Shown here: one piece after another, positions 1 to 9,472 of the stretch
Position numbering within the stretch: position 1 is the first letter of the stretch
How the letters are laid out: each line of letters begins with the position of its first letter
DNA from: Ameyamaea chiangmaiensis
GTDB taxonomy: Bacteria; Pseudomonadota; Alphaproteobacteria; Acetobacterales; Acetobacteraceae
Direction of reading: 5' to 3'
DNA length: 60,772 nt
NCBI RefSeq assembly: GCF_013376175.1
Contig: NZ_JABXXR010000003.1
Coordinates: 1-60,772 of the forward strand
The notes under the pieces: model-generated
What the model was told of the DNA's origin: nothing
Database searches by the model: none
What the model saw: only the letters and a program-made list of their open reading frames with translations
Made by a program: the position numbers and the translations under genes

Positions 1-154
1 GGCGCCCGGGGCACGGTCGCGGCGCGGACTGACGCACTCATCCGCGTCCGTTGCGGACGGGGACATATCGGCCGGGGGGGCGGCGTCGACGTCGCCCTGA
101 CCCGCACGCCAGCCTGCGGAGCCCACCCATGCCTGTATATGTGACAAGGACATC

Positions 155-1630
155 ATGATCACCGCGAAAACCTATGCCTCCCAATGGAGCGCCAACGCGC
201 CGCGCGAGGTGCTGGCCGGCATGGTGGGCACCTTCGCCCTGATCCCCGAGGTCATTGCGTTTTCCTACGTGGCGGGTGTGTCGCCCGAGGTCGGGCTGTT
301 CGCCTCGTTCGTGATCGGGATCGCCATCGCCCTTGTCGGCGGTCGCCCGGGGATGATCTCGGGTGCCGCCGGTTCGGTGGCGCTGGTCGCGGCCAGCCTA
401 GTGCACGCGCACGGGATAGACTACCTGCTGGCCGCGACCCTGCTGGCCGGTGCGATCCAGGTGGTGTTCGGGCTGTTCGGGCTGCATGTGCTGATGCGGT
501 TCGTCTCGCGCTCGGTCCGGACCGGGTTCGTCAATGCGCTGGCGATCCTCATCTTTTCGGCCCAGGTGCCACAGATGCTGCATGTGAGCTGGCACACCTA
601 TGCGCTGATCGCGCTGGGTCTGGCCATCATCTACGGCGTCCCCCGACTGACAACGGCGATCCCCTCGCCGCTGATCTGTATCGTGGTGCTGACCGGCCTG
701 ACCTGGGCGTGGCCTGTGCCGGTGCGCACCGTGGCCGATCTGGGGGCACTGCCGACCGGCCTGCCGCATCTCGTGTGGCCGCACGTGCCCGCGACGCTGG
801 CGACACTGGAGATCGTGGCCCCGTATGCGTTGGCCATGGCGATGGTGGGGCTGCTCGAATCCCTCATGACGGCCAGCGTGGTCGACGACATGACCGATAC
901 GCATAGCGACAAACGCATGGAAAGCTGGGGGCTTGGCGTGGCCAATCTGGCGGTCGGACTGTTCGGCGGCATCGCGGGCTGCGGCATGATCGGTCAGACG
1001 GTGGGCAACCTGCGCTACGGCGGGTCCGGACGGTTGTCGACATTCACGGCCGGCGCGTTTCTGCTGCTGCTGATGGTGGTGTTGCATCCGCTCGCCGCCC
1101 GGGTGCCGGTGGCGGCGCTTGTCGCCATCATGATCATGGTGTCGGTCAGCACCTTCGCGTGGGGCTCGCTGCGCGATCTGGCGCGTCATCCGCGCCTGTC
1201 CAGCGTTGTGATGCTCGTCACCGTCGCGGTTGTCGTGGCGACGCACGATTTGGCGGCGGGTGTCGCCGTGGGCGTGCTGCTGAGCGGCGTGTTCTTTGCC
1301 GAAAAGGCTTCGCGCGTGCTGCGGGTCGACACGTCCTACGATGCGGCGACCGACACCCGGACCTACATCGTGTCCGGGCAGGTGTTCTTCGCGTCCGCCG
1401 ACCTGTTTGCCGACCAGTTTGATCTGCGCGACACGGCGCGGCACGTGCGCATCGACGTGTCCGACACACATTTCTGGGACATCACGGCGGTGGGTAGTCT
1501 CGACCGGGTGATCGAGCGCCTGCGCGCGCGCGACCACGACGTTGCCGTCATAGGGTTGTCCGCCGACGGTCCGCATGCGGTGATCGCGGCACAGTCGCAG
1601 CAGGTCGCGCCCGACACAGCGCCCGTCTGA
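155..1630 (+). CDS. SulP-family anion transporter with C-terminal STAS domain
   Basis: This 491-residue inner-membrane protein has about ten to twelve hydrophobic segments in residues 10-380, followed by a cytoplasmic STAS domain (about 400-480). The SulP pattern is visible in the early glycine/proline-rich helices (VGGRPGMISGAAGSVALV) and in the middle ESLMTASVVDD segment. The family moves sulfate, bicarbonate or dicarboxylates by proton or sodium symport or by exchange; the substrate cannot be told from sequence. The ATG at 155 has AAGGA six bases upstream. It stands alone and converges on the sugar-porter relic. The 154 bases before it hold only a short inverted repeat (CGTCCG-TTG-CGGACG) and no clear promoter. 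Confidence 0.9.
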   Translation: MITAKTYASQWSANAPREVLAGMVGTFALIPEVIAFSYVAGVSPEVGLFASFVIGIAIALVGGRPGMISGAAGSVALVAASLVHAHGIDYLLAATLLAGAIQVVFGLFGLHVLMRFVSRSVRTGFVNALAILIFSAQVPQMLHVSWHTYALIALGLAIIYGVPRLTTAIPSPLICIVVLTGLTWAWPVPVRTVADLGALPTGLPHLVWPHVPATLATLEIVAPYALAMAMVGLLESLMTASVVDDMTDTHSDKRMESWGLGVANLAVGLFGGIAGCGMIGQTVGNLRYGGSGRLSTFTAGAFLLLLMVVLHPLAARVPVAALVAIMIMVSVSTFAWGSLRDLARHPRLSSVVMLVTVAVVVATHDLAAGVAVGVLLSGVFFAEKASRVLRVDTSYDAATDTRTYIVSGQVFFASADLFADQFDLRDTARHVRIDVSDTHFWDITAVGSLDRVIERLRARDHDVAVIGLSADGPHAVIAAQSQQVAPDTAPV

Positions 1631-1648
1631 GGCAGCCGCCCGGTGTCC

Positions 1649-3048
1649 TCAGCCGGGTGTGACGGTGTCCGGGCGTCTGCGGCCCAGATCGCGCAGACGG
1701 TCGGCGTCGCGGAGGTTGCGCTCGATACAGGGCAGCGGGACACCCCGGGTTTCGGGCACGATCAGGAATGCCACGACCGCGAAGGCCATGTTGAGGGCGG
1801 CCAGAACGCCCATGGACGCCCCGAGCCCCAGGGCCGCCACGACATTGAGGACAGCGAACTGATCAGCCAGTCGGCGATCCAGTTCGCGAGCGTGGAGCAC
1901 GCGACCCCGAACTCGCGCCCCTCCTCGGGCTGGATTTCGGAGCATAGCATCCACACGACCGGGCCGGCACCAAGGCCGAAACCGATCACGAACAGCACCA
2001 GTCCGGCGATCAGACCCCATGGCGCGCCGGCAAAGGTCGCGCCCGCGCAGACTGCCGACAGCGCGAGGGCCACGGCCATGATGAGGAAGCTCGCGATCAG
2101 CAGGCGTCGTCGTCCCAGCCTGTCCACCACCAGAACCGCGACGACCCCGACAAGCACGTTCGCCACGCCGACGGCCACCGGCACCCAAGGAACCCATGCG
2201 TCTGCCACCCCCGCCTGTCGGGTCAGCCGGGGAGCATAGTACAGAATGACGTTGACGCCCGAAAACTGCTGAAACACCTGCAGGGCAATGCCGAGCATCA
2301 GCGTCCGTCGGAAAAACGGGTGACCACGCAGAAACGCGAAACCGGCCGTGGTCGTCGTGCCGCCCGCACGCTCGATATCGGTCAGTTCGCGCTCCGCCAT
2401 GGTTGCGTCGTTCCGCAGGCGCCTCAGAACCGCCCGTGCGTCAGGCACGCGTCCCTGCGCGACCAGCCATGGCGGGCTTTCCGGCACGAGTTTCGACAGG
2501 ATCAGCAAAAGGGCCGCCGGAAGAAAGGGCACGCCGATCATGACGCGCCACATCGTCGCCGGATCAAGTGCTGCGCCCGTCAGATAGCCAAGCAGGATGC
2601 CCGCCGACTGCAACAGGGAGTAGGTGGAGATCAGACGGCCGCGCAGACGGTCGGGCGCGAGTTCGGCCACATAGAGCGGCGTCAGGAATGCGAATGTCCC
2701 GATCGCGGCGCCCATGATCAGTCGCCCGGCCATGATCTGCAACGGCGAGGGGGCCGTCACGCACAGCGCGGCCCCGGCCAGGGCGCACAGCAGGGCGAGA
2801 CGGAGTGTGCGTCGACGACCCAGCCGCCGCGCGCAGATACCCGCCGTCCAGGACGCGCACGCGGCCCCGATCATGACGATCGAGACCGTCTGTTCCTGCG
2901 CGGTCAGGCCCATGGCGAAGTGCCGGGCGATCGGGTCGAGCGCCCCGGAAATCAGGCCGGTGTCGAGGCCGACCAGAAGGCCCGTCACGGCCAGCAGCAC
3001 TGCGGGAAGGCCTGCGCCGGTCATGCCGTGGGGTCGGGTGGCAGGCAT
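1649..3048 (-). pseudogene. MFS sugar porter, frameshifted near the C-terminus
   Basis: The N-terminal 396 or so residues are a normal sugar:proton symporter: GLDTGLISG in helix 1, GRRRTLR after helix 2, PLYVAELAPDRLRGR after helix 4, and PESPPWL before the central loop. Near base 1860 the frame breaks. The frame in use runs into a tail unlike the family and stops at 1762, while the expected end (ALGLGASMGVLAALN, then VPETRGVPL) continues in the next frame to a stop at 1649. The ATG at 3048 is preferred to a TTG at 3096 because AGAGG/AAGGAG motifs precede it. The last two helices would be lost, so the product is probably inactive unless this is a sequencing error. Confidence 0.8.
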
Positions 3049-3169
3049 CCGGGCATCGCCTCTCAGTCTCCTTGGTCGCAGGTCGCCGGACGGCAAACCG
3101 CGCGGACGGGTCGGCTTTAGCGGTTCGGCGGACGCGGAGCCTTGATCGCGGACAACGAAGGGGTGGGCA

Positions 3170-4486
3170 TCAGTCCAGCTGGCCCTCGCCTTCGCGTGGA
3201 AGCGTCAGCGCGGTCAGCAGGGTAACGAGGGCGCAGGCCGACACATACCAGGCAAACCAGCCTTCGTGCCCGATGCTCCGGCACCACAGGGCGATATATT
3301 CCGCCGTCCCGCCGAAGACCGATACGGTCAGCGCATAGGGCAGCGCGACCCCCAGCGCTCGCACACGGGCGGGAAACAGTTCGGCCTTCACCACGGCGTT
3401 GATCGACGTATAGAGCGAGACGACGGCCAGCGCCGCACAGATCAGCCCGAACGCGGCCCAGGCGCTGTGCGTGGCCGCGAGCACATGCATCAGCGGCACG
3501 TTGCCCAGGGTCACGCCGATGCCAAACGCGATCAGCAGCCTCCGGCGCCCGACGCGATCGGACAGGGCGCCGATCAGCGGCTGGAGCATGGCGAAGACGA
3601 TCAGCGTGCCGGTCGAGATCAGGGTCGAGGACTCGCGCGTCAGCCCGAGCGAGTTGGCGAGGTATTTCTGCATGTAAATCGTGTAGGTATAGAACGCGAC
3701 TGTGCCTCCCAGCGTGAGGCCGCACACGCGCAGGCTGGCCGTCGGGTCCCGCAGCATCAGCCGGATACCGCCGCGGCTTTCGTCGGCATGGGCCTGTGTG
3801 AACTGTTCGCTCTCGTGCATGCCGCGCCGCAGCCATAGCGTCAGCAGGGCGAGAAGCGCCCCGATGAAGAACGGCACGCGCCAGCCCCAGGCCCCGATCT
3901 GGGCGGGCGTCAGAAGCACGAATTGCAGCACCAGCAGCACCAGCAGTGCGACAAGCTGGCCTGCCACCAACGTGACGTACTGGAAGCTGACGAAGAAACC
4001 GCGTCGGCCCGGTGGCGCGATTTCGGACAGATATGTCGCGCTGGCGCCGTATTCGCCGCCGAGGCTCAGTCCCTGCACGAGGCGTGCGAGCAGCAGAATC
4101 ACGGGGGCCGCCACGCCGATGTGGCCGTAGTCCGGGCACAGGGCGATGACCAGCGAGCCCGCGCACATCACGACGATCGACACGCTGAGGGCCAGCCGCC
4201 GCCCGTGACGGTCGGCCACGACCCCCATCAGCCAGCCACCGATCGGGCGCATGAGAAAGCCCACAGCGAACACGGCCGTGGTTTGCAGCAATTGTGCGGT
4301 CTGGCTGCCGGAGGGGAAAAACGCATGCGCGAAATACAGCGCGAACGCGGAATAAACGTACCAGTCGTAATACTCGATCAGGTTGCCGGCGGACCCCGCG
4401 AAGATCCCGCGCACGCGATCGAGGTTGGTCAGGGGGACGGCAGCGGATGCGTCGCGGGACAGGTCGTGGCGGGCGGCGGTGTCCAT
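3170..4486 (-). CDS. kgtP: 2-oxoglutarate:H+ symporter (MHS family, KgtP-like)
   Basis: This 12-helix MFS transporter of the metabolite:H+ symporter group has 438 residues. It matches E. coli KgtP along its length: SGNLIEYYDWYVYS at the start, FFPSG..TAQLLQTTAVFA, GFLMRPIGGWLMG, LVQGLSLGGEYGASATYLSE, and YTSINAVVKAELFPARVRALG near the end. The likely substrate is 2-oxoglutarate. The ATG at 4486 lies only 10 bases after the dctA stop with no clear Shine-Dalgarno, which suggests translational coupling; a TTG at 4492 is the alternative. With dctA it forms a TCA-intermediate uptake unit. Confidence 0.88.
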   Translation of the reverse strand: MDTAARHDLSRDASAAVPLTNLDRVRGIFAGSAGNLIEYYDWYVYSAFALYFAHAFFPSGSQTAQLLQTTAVFAVGFLMRPIGGWLMGVVADRHGRRLALSVSIVVMCAGSLVIALCPDYGHIGVAAPVILLLARLVQGLSLGGEYGASATYLSEIAPPGRRGFFVSFQYVTLVAGQLVALLVLLVLQFVLLTPAQIGAWGWRVPFFIGALLALLTLWLRRGMHESEQFTQAHADESRGGIRLMLRDPTASLRVCGLTLGGTVAFYTYTIYMQKYLANSLGLTRESSTLISTGTLIVFAMLQPLIGALSDRVGRRRLLIAFGIGVTLGNVPLMHVLAATHSAWAAFGLICAALAVVSLYTSINAVVKAELFPARVRALGVALPYALTVSVFGGTAEYIALWCRSIGHEGWFAWYVSACALVTLLTALTLPREGEGQLD

Positions 4487-4496
4487 GAACAAGCTT

Positions 4497-5786
4497 TCAG
4501 GTCGTGTGGGCGGTGCGGTGCAGGACGGCGTTCAGGCGGGTCATGTCGAGCACGCCCTCCCAGCGGGCGACGACCAGTGTCGCCACGGCGTTGCCGGTGA
4601 CGTTGGTCAGCGAGCGGCATTCCGACATGAAGCGATCGACGCCCAGGATCAGGGCCATGCCGCCGACTGGCACGGACGGCACCACGGACAGCGTTGCCGC
4701 AAGCGTCACGAAACCCGCGCCGGACACGCCGGCCGCCCCTTTGGAAGAGATCATCGCTACCGCCAGCAGGGTCATCTGATCGCCGAACGACAGATGTATG
4801 CCCGTGGCCTGCGCGATGAACAGGGATGCCAGCGTCATGTAGATATTGGTGCCGTCGAGATTGAACGAATAGCCCATCGGCACGACCAGCCCCACGACCG
4901 ATGGGCTGGCACCCGCCCGCTCGAGTTTGGACATCAGGGACGGCAGGGCGGCTTCGGAGGAACTCGTGCCCAGCACGATCAGCAGTTCGTCGCGCAGATA
5001 GACCAGCAGCCGCAGGATCGAAAAGCCGCAGGCGCGGGCCACGAGGCCGAGGGCGATCGTCACGAACAGGATGGCGGTGATGTAGAACGATCCGACCAGC
5101 AGCGCGAGGTCGACCACGCTATGCAGCCCGAACCGCCCGATCGTGAAGGCGATCGCGCCGAACGCGCCGATCGGTGCGAATTTCATCACGATATCGACCA
5201 CGCCGAAGGTCAGTTCGGTCAGGCTGCGAAACAGGCTCAGCACGCGCTCGCCCCGCTCGCCCATGCGCGACAGGCTGACGCCGAACAGGATGGCGACTAG
5301 AAGGACCTGCAGCACATTGCCCGAGGTAAAGGCGCTCGCCGTCGTGGCGGGGATGATGCCCAGAAAGAACGCCACCATGTCGTGGTGTTCGGCGGCGGCG
5401 ACGAAGCCGCTGACCGCGTGGCTGTCGAGCGCGTGTGGATCGACGTGCAGGCCCGCACCCGGGCGCACCAGATTGCCGACCGCCAGCCCCACGAACAGGG
5501 CGGCGGTCGACATCACCAGGAAATAGAGCAGCGCGCGTCCGGCCACACGCCCCGCCGAGGCCGGACCCGCCATGCCGGCGATTCCGGTGGTCACGGTCAG
5601 GAAGATCAGCGGCGCGATGACCATCTTGACCAGGGCGATGAATCCGTTGCCCAGCGGCTGGAGGGCCGTGGCCAGGCCGGGCGCGAGGTGCCCCAGTGCG
5701 ACGCCCAGCGCGACGGCGGCCAGCACCTGCAGATACAGACGGTGGGAGCCGTTGCCCGAGGGTGGTGTGACGGAGGCGGCATGCAT
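4497..5786 (-). CDS. dctA: C4-dicarboxylate:cation symporter DctA
   Basis: This 429-residue member of the DAACS family takes up succinate, fumarate or malate with protons or sodium. The family fingerprints are [16 protein letters not shown] (serine-rich re-entrant loop), [19 protein letters not shown] and [14 protein letters not shown]. The frame is open upstream to 6224, but the family begins at the ATG at 5786 (MHAASV...), which has GAGG about 12 bases upstream. It is the first gene of a pair with kgtP and is divergent from rmuC across about 210 bases in which I see no clear operator. Confidence 0.92.
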   Translation of the reverse strand: MHAASVTPPSGNGSHRLYLQVLAAVALGVALGHLAPGLATALQPLGNGFIALVKMVIAPLIFLTVTTGIAGMAGPASAGRVAGRALLYFLVMSTAALFVGLAVGNLVRPGAGLHVDPHALDSHAVSGFVAAAEHHDMVAFFLGIIPATTASAFTSGNVLQVLLVAILFGVSLSRMGERGERVLSLFRSLTELTFGVVDIVMKFAPIGAFGAIAFTIGRFGLHSVVDLALLVGSFYITAILFVTIALGLVARACGFSILRLLVYLRDELLIVLGTSSSEAALPSLMSKLERAGASPSVVGLVVPMGYSFNLDGTNIYMTLASLFIAQATGIHLSFGDQMTLLAVAMISSKGAAGVSGAGFVTLAATLSVVPSVPVGGMALILGVDRFMSECRSLTNVTGNAVATLVVARWEGVLDMTRLNAVLHRTAHTT

Positions 5787-5999
5787 GAACGGTCGTGTCC
5801 TCGTGGGGTGCCCCGCGGTCGGTGCCGCGTCTGGTGTCGGGCGGGAAACGTTTCGGTGTGCGCGTTGGCTGTTCTGACCCAGCCGCCGCGCGACGTCCAG
5901 AGCCACTCTCCGGCGAGCGCCTTCGGGCCGGGGCTGGAGGACGGGGCGCGCATCATGTAGACAAACAGTGAACAACATCTTCTCCGGTGGGTTGCCGTC

Positions 6000-7286
6000 G
6001 TGTCCGATTCCCTGTTTTCTCCCGTCTCTCTGCCCGCCGTGGCCGCGCTGTCGTGCGCGTTGATCGTCTGTATCGCCCTTGTATGGGCAGTGACGCGCGG
6101 GCGTCGTGGCGGCCGGGGTGACGATGATCTGCTGGCGCGGCTGTATGTGATGGTCGAGCGTGACGGCGCCCGTCAGGCCGAGACGGAGCGCGCGCTGACC
6201 GCGCGGCTGGAACAGGTGCGCCACGAACTGGCCGAGAGGCTTGGCGCACTGGCGCTCAGCCAGTCACGCGCGCAGGGGGAAGCACGGCTGGCGCAGGAGA
6301 CGGCGCTGCGCGACATGGCCCAGCAGACGGCAGCACAGCTCGAGACGATCCGCGCTGCGGTGAATGAGCAGTTGCACAAGGCGGTCGAGCGCCAGATGCA
6401 GACCTCTTTCCAGAGGGTGATCGAACAATTTAGCGCGATGCAGAAGGCCATGGGCGAGGTGACGGCCATGACTGCCCAGATCGGCGACCTCAAGCGCCTG
6501 TTTTCCAATGTGAAGACGCGTGGTGGCTGGGGGGAGGCGCAACTGGGTGCCATTTTGGATGATGTGCTGCCCGCGGGGGCGTATGGCCGCAACATGAAGC
6601 TGGGCGACGGGCGCGAGGTGGTGGAGTTCGCGGTGCGCATGCCGGTGCGGGGCGGCGGTGCGCAGTGGCTGGCGATCGATTCGAAATTTCCCCTCGAGGC
6701 GTACGAGCGTCTGCTGGACGCGGCCGAGCGGGGGGATGCGGAGGGCGAGCGCACGGCGCGGCGATCGCTGGAGGCGGCGATGCGCATGGAAAGCCGCAAG
6801 ATCGCCGCCAAGTACATCACGCCGCCCGTGACGGTCGATTTCGCCGTTCTGTATCTGCCGACCGACGGTCTGTATGCCGAAATCGCCCGTGTACCGGGCC
6901 TGATCGACGAGATCGGCCGCACCAGCCGTGTGATCGTCATGGGGCCCGCCCTGATGCCGGCGATGCTGCGCACCATCCATCTCGGCTATGTCACGCTCGC
7001 GCTGGAAGAGCGTACCGACGCGATCGCGCGCCTGCTGGGGCAGACACGGCAGGAAATGGTGCGCATGGACACGGTGCTGGACCGTCTGGCGCGCAATGCG
7101 TCGGCGATGAGCACCTCGATCGAGGAGGCGCGCACCCGCACCCGCGTGCTGGGGCAGAAACTGCGCGGGCTGGACGCGGTGGAGGAAGCCCCGGCGACCC
7201 GGGGGCGGCCCGGGGGCGCGGGGGCGGAGTTTCAAACAGATTTTAGTGTCGGCGACGACGGGGACGCGTCATGTATGGCGCCATGA
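6000..7286 (+). CDS. rmuC: RmuC-family DNA recombination protein
   Basis: RmuC limits inversions between short repeats and is predicted to have a nuclease-like fold. The 428-residue product has an N-terminal membrane helix (about 10-30), a coiled coil (about 45-130) and the conserved RmuC core (about 140-400) with [33 protein letters not shown] and [16 protein letters not shown]. The start is a GTG at 6000 with GGTGGG upstream. Its stop overlaps the next start as ATGA at 7283-7286, so it is probably cotranscribed with the response regulator. No functional link between the two is known to me. Confidence 0.9.
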   Translation: MSDSLFSPVSLPAVAALSCALIVCIALVWAVTRGRRGGRGDDDLLARLYVMVERDGARQAETERALTARLEQVRHELAERLGALALSQSRAQGEARLAQETALRDMAQQTAAQLETIRAAVNEQLHKAVERQMQTSFQRVIEQFSAMQKAMGEVTAMTAQIGDLKRLFSNVKTRGGWGEAQLGAILDDVLPAGAYGRNMKLGDGREVVEFAVRMPVRGGGAQWLAIDSKFPLEAYERLLDAAERGDAEGERTARRSLEAAMRMESRKIAAKYITPPVTVDFAVLYLPTDGLYAEIARVPGLIDEIGRTSRVIVMGPALMPAMLRTIHLGYVTLALEERTDAIARLLGQTRQEMVRMDTVLDRLARNASAMSTSIEEARTRTRVLGQKLRGLDAVEEAPATRGRPGGAGAEFQTDFSVGDDGDASCMAP

Positions 7287-8002
7287 CGGATCAGGTCGCA
7301 GCCTCGACGCCGGAGCCGCAACCGGGCCCCCGCGTGCTGTTTATCGAAGACGACGAGCGGATCGCGGACGAGATCAGCGATGATCTGCGCGCGCGATCCT
7401 TCGTCGTGCGGCATGAGGCGACGGGCACAGCCGGTTTGGCCGCGGCTCAGGCCGAGACGTTCGACGTGATGATCGTGGACCGAATGCTGCCGCAGATGGA
7501 CGGGCTGACGGTCATCGAGACCCTGCGCAGCCAGCAGGTCACGACGCCGGTGCTTGTCCTCTCGGCGCTGTCGGCCGTTGATGACCGGGTCAGCGGGCTG
7601 CGCGCGGGTGGTGACGATTACCTGACCAAGCCCTTCGCGATGGAGGAACTGGCCGCCCGGCTGGAGGCGCTGCTGCGCCGCCCGAACGACACGCGCGCGA
7701 CGATGCTGCGTGTGGGGCCGCTGGAGATCGACCTGATCGAACGCGCGGTGACGCGGGACGGTCGCCCGATCGAACTGCTGCCCCGTGAATTCCGTCTGCT
7801 GGAATATATGGTGCGCCGGCCCGACCGGGTGCTGACGCGCACGATGCTGCTCGAGGAAGTGTGGAATTACCGCTTCATCCCCCAGACCAATCTGGTCGAC
7901 GTTCATATCGGCAAGCTGAGGCGCAAGGTCGACGCCCCCGGCGAACCCGCGCTGATCCAGAGCATTCGCGGCGTGGGTTTCATGTTTCATGTCCCGGATT
8001 GA
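7283..8002 (+). CDS. OmpR-family response regulator
   Basis: This two-domain regulator has a receiver (about 16-130) with the acidic pocket IEDD, phospho-acceptor D66 in VDRMLP and conserved K116 in LTKPF, followed by a winged-helix DNA-binding domain (PREFRLLEYMVRRPDRVLTR, VDVHIGKLRRKVD). I chose the ATG at 7283, which overlaps the rmuC stop by four bases; the in-frame ATG at 7271 is possible and neither has a strong Shine-Dalgarno. It overlaps the histidine kinase by 14 bases, so they are a cognate pair. The position just before the RND operon suggests it controls efflux. Confidence 0.92.
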   Translation: MTDQVAASTPEPQPGPRVLFIEDDERIADEISDDLRARSFVVRHEATGTAGLAAAQAETFDVMIVDRMLPQMDGLTVIETLRSQQVTTPVLVLSALSAVDDRVSGLRAGGDDYLTKPFAMEELAARLEALLRRPNDTRATMLRVGPLEIDLIERAVTRDGRPIELLPREFRLLEYMVRRPDRVLTRTMLLEEVWNYRFIPQTNLVDVHIGKLRRKVDAPGEPALIQSIRGVGFMFHVPD

Positions 8003-9383
8003 GCTTTTCCGGACCGCGACATTCCGCCTGACTCTGATGGTAGCCGGCGCGATGGTGGCGGCGATGCTGGCCCAGTTCCTGCTCTTGTATATGCAGATGA
8101 CCCATTTCGAGGCGCGGCGTTCGGAGGCGATGCTGCATCGTGAGGCCGAGATCCTCGCCCGGCAGCCGGCCGCGCGGCTCGAATATCTCATCCAGCATCG
8201 GGCGACCGACGATCTGCGCATCGTCATCAACGATATCGGCCTGTTCGACGCCGATGGTCACTATATCGTCGGCGACCTGCAACTCATCCCCGACGGCCTG
8301 AAGCCCGATCATGTCGTGCGGCAGATCACCGTCCGCGCGCCGGAAGACGAACCCTACGCGATGCGTTTCCTGGCGGTCCCGGTGGATCAGGGGCGGATTC
8401 TGGTTCTGGGCCGCAGCCTGCATATGCTGGGCGAGCTTGAGGTGATGACGCGGCGGGCGATGTGGCTGTCGATCGTGCCCACCGTGGCGTTTGCGCTGCT
8501 GATGGGGGTGGTGCTCAGCCATCGCGCGCTGTCACGGGTCAAGACCATGCATGAGGCCATCGACCGGATCATGGGTGGCGACCTGCACGAGCGTCTGCCC
8601 GTCGCGCGTGAGCGGGACGATCTGGAGCGTCTGGCGGGCAGCGTCAATCGCATGCTCGATCGCCTGGAACATCTGCTCGACGAGATTCGCAACGTGGGCA
8701 ACGACATCGCCCACGACCTACGCACGCCGTTGACGCGTGTGCGCGTCCGCCTGGAGCGTGCGCTGACCACTTCGACCGACATCGACACACTGCGCGAGGG
8801 GATCGCGCGGGCGGGTGACGATCTGGATCAGTGCTTTTCCGTCATCACCGCCCTGTTGCGGATCGGCGAGATCGAGAACGGCCGCCGCCGTGCGGGCTTT
8901 GGGACCGTGGATTTGTGCCAGATCGCCGCTGACATCGTCGATCTGTATGAACCGATCGCGGAAACGAAAGCGATCGGGCTGCATCTGGTGGTGCCGGCCG
9001 TGCCGGTCTGGGCACATGGCGACCGCGACCTGCTGGTCGAACTGTACGCCAATCTGATCGACAATGCGATCAAGTTCACGCCCGACGCGGGCACGGTCAA
9101 GCTGGTGGTCCGGGTCACGGCGACCGGGCCGGAGTCGAGTGTGGTCGACACCGGCATCGGTATTGCGGAGTCCGAGCGCGTCGCGGTGCTCAGCCGGTTC
9201 TATCGGTCCGACAAGAGCCGCCATGTCCCGGGAAGCGGGCTGGGGCTGAGCCTTGTGTCGGCGATTGCCGCCCTGCACGGCGCGACCCTGTCGATCGACG
9301 CCGGGGACGGTCGGGCCGCATCGCCCGGCACACGTTTTCGTGTGTCGTTCCCCGAGATGCCGCGCCCGGTGGTGCGGCATTAA
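7989..9383 (+). CDS. Sensor histidine kinase (HAMP, HisKA, HATPase)
   Basis: The 464-residue membrane kinase has helix 1 at about 13-36, a sensor loop of about 130 residues with no recognised ligand motif, helix 2 at about 167-189, a HAMP linker (190-240), the H-box AHDLRTPL with phospho-accepting H252, the N-box ELYANLIDNAIKF (361-373), and the G1 (DTGIGI, 397-402) and G2 (GSGLGLSLV, 425-433) ATP-binding boxes. All catalytic boxes look intact. The start overlaps the response-regulator gene by 14 bases. The RND operon starts 90 bases downstream, consistent with an efflux-regulating system; the signal is unknown. Confidence 0.93.
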   Translation: MSRIELFRTATFRLTLMVAGAMVAAMLAQFLLLYMQMTHFEARRSEAMLHREAEILARQPAARLEYLIQHRATDDLRIVINDIGLFDADGHYIVGDLQLIPDGLKPDHVVRQITVRAPEDEPYAMRFLAVPVDQGRILVLGRSLHMLGELEVMTRRAMWLSIVPTVAFALLMGVVLSHRALSRVKTMHEAIDRIMGGDLHERLPVARERDDLERLAGSVNRMLDRLEHLLDEIRNVGNDIAHDLRTPLTRVRVRLERALTTSTDIDTLREGIARAGDDLDQCFSVITALLRIGEIENGRRRAGFGTVDLCQIAADIVDLYEPIAETKAIGLHLVVPAVPVWAHGDRDLLVELYANLIDNAIKFTPDAGTVKLVVRVTATGPESSVVDTGIGIAESERVAVLSRFYRSDKSRHVPGSGLGLSLVSAIAALHGATLSIDAGDGRAASPGTRFRVSFPEMPRPVVRH

Positions 9384-9472
9384 ACGAGAATTTCATTTCC
9401 GCCCGGCAGCATGGCCTGTAAGCCACCCTCAATGCAGGAGGGACCTGTCCGCATGAGGATCAGATTGTATCC

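Noticed and set aside
1-154. Promoter or partial gene at the left edge
   Set aside because: Only a short inverted repeat is visible; no convincing -35/-10 pair or coding frame.
398-1576. 392-residue open frame antisense to the SulP gene
   Set aside because: Histidine/arginine-rich shadow of a membrane protein gene without family features.
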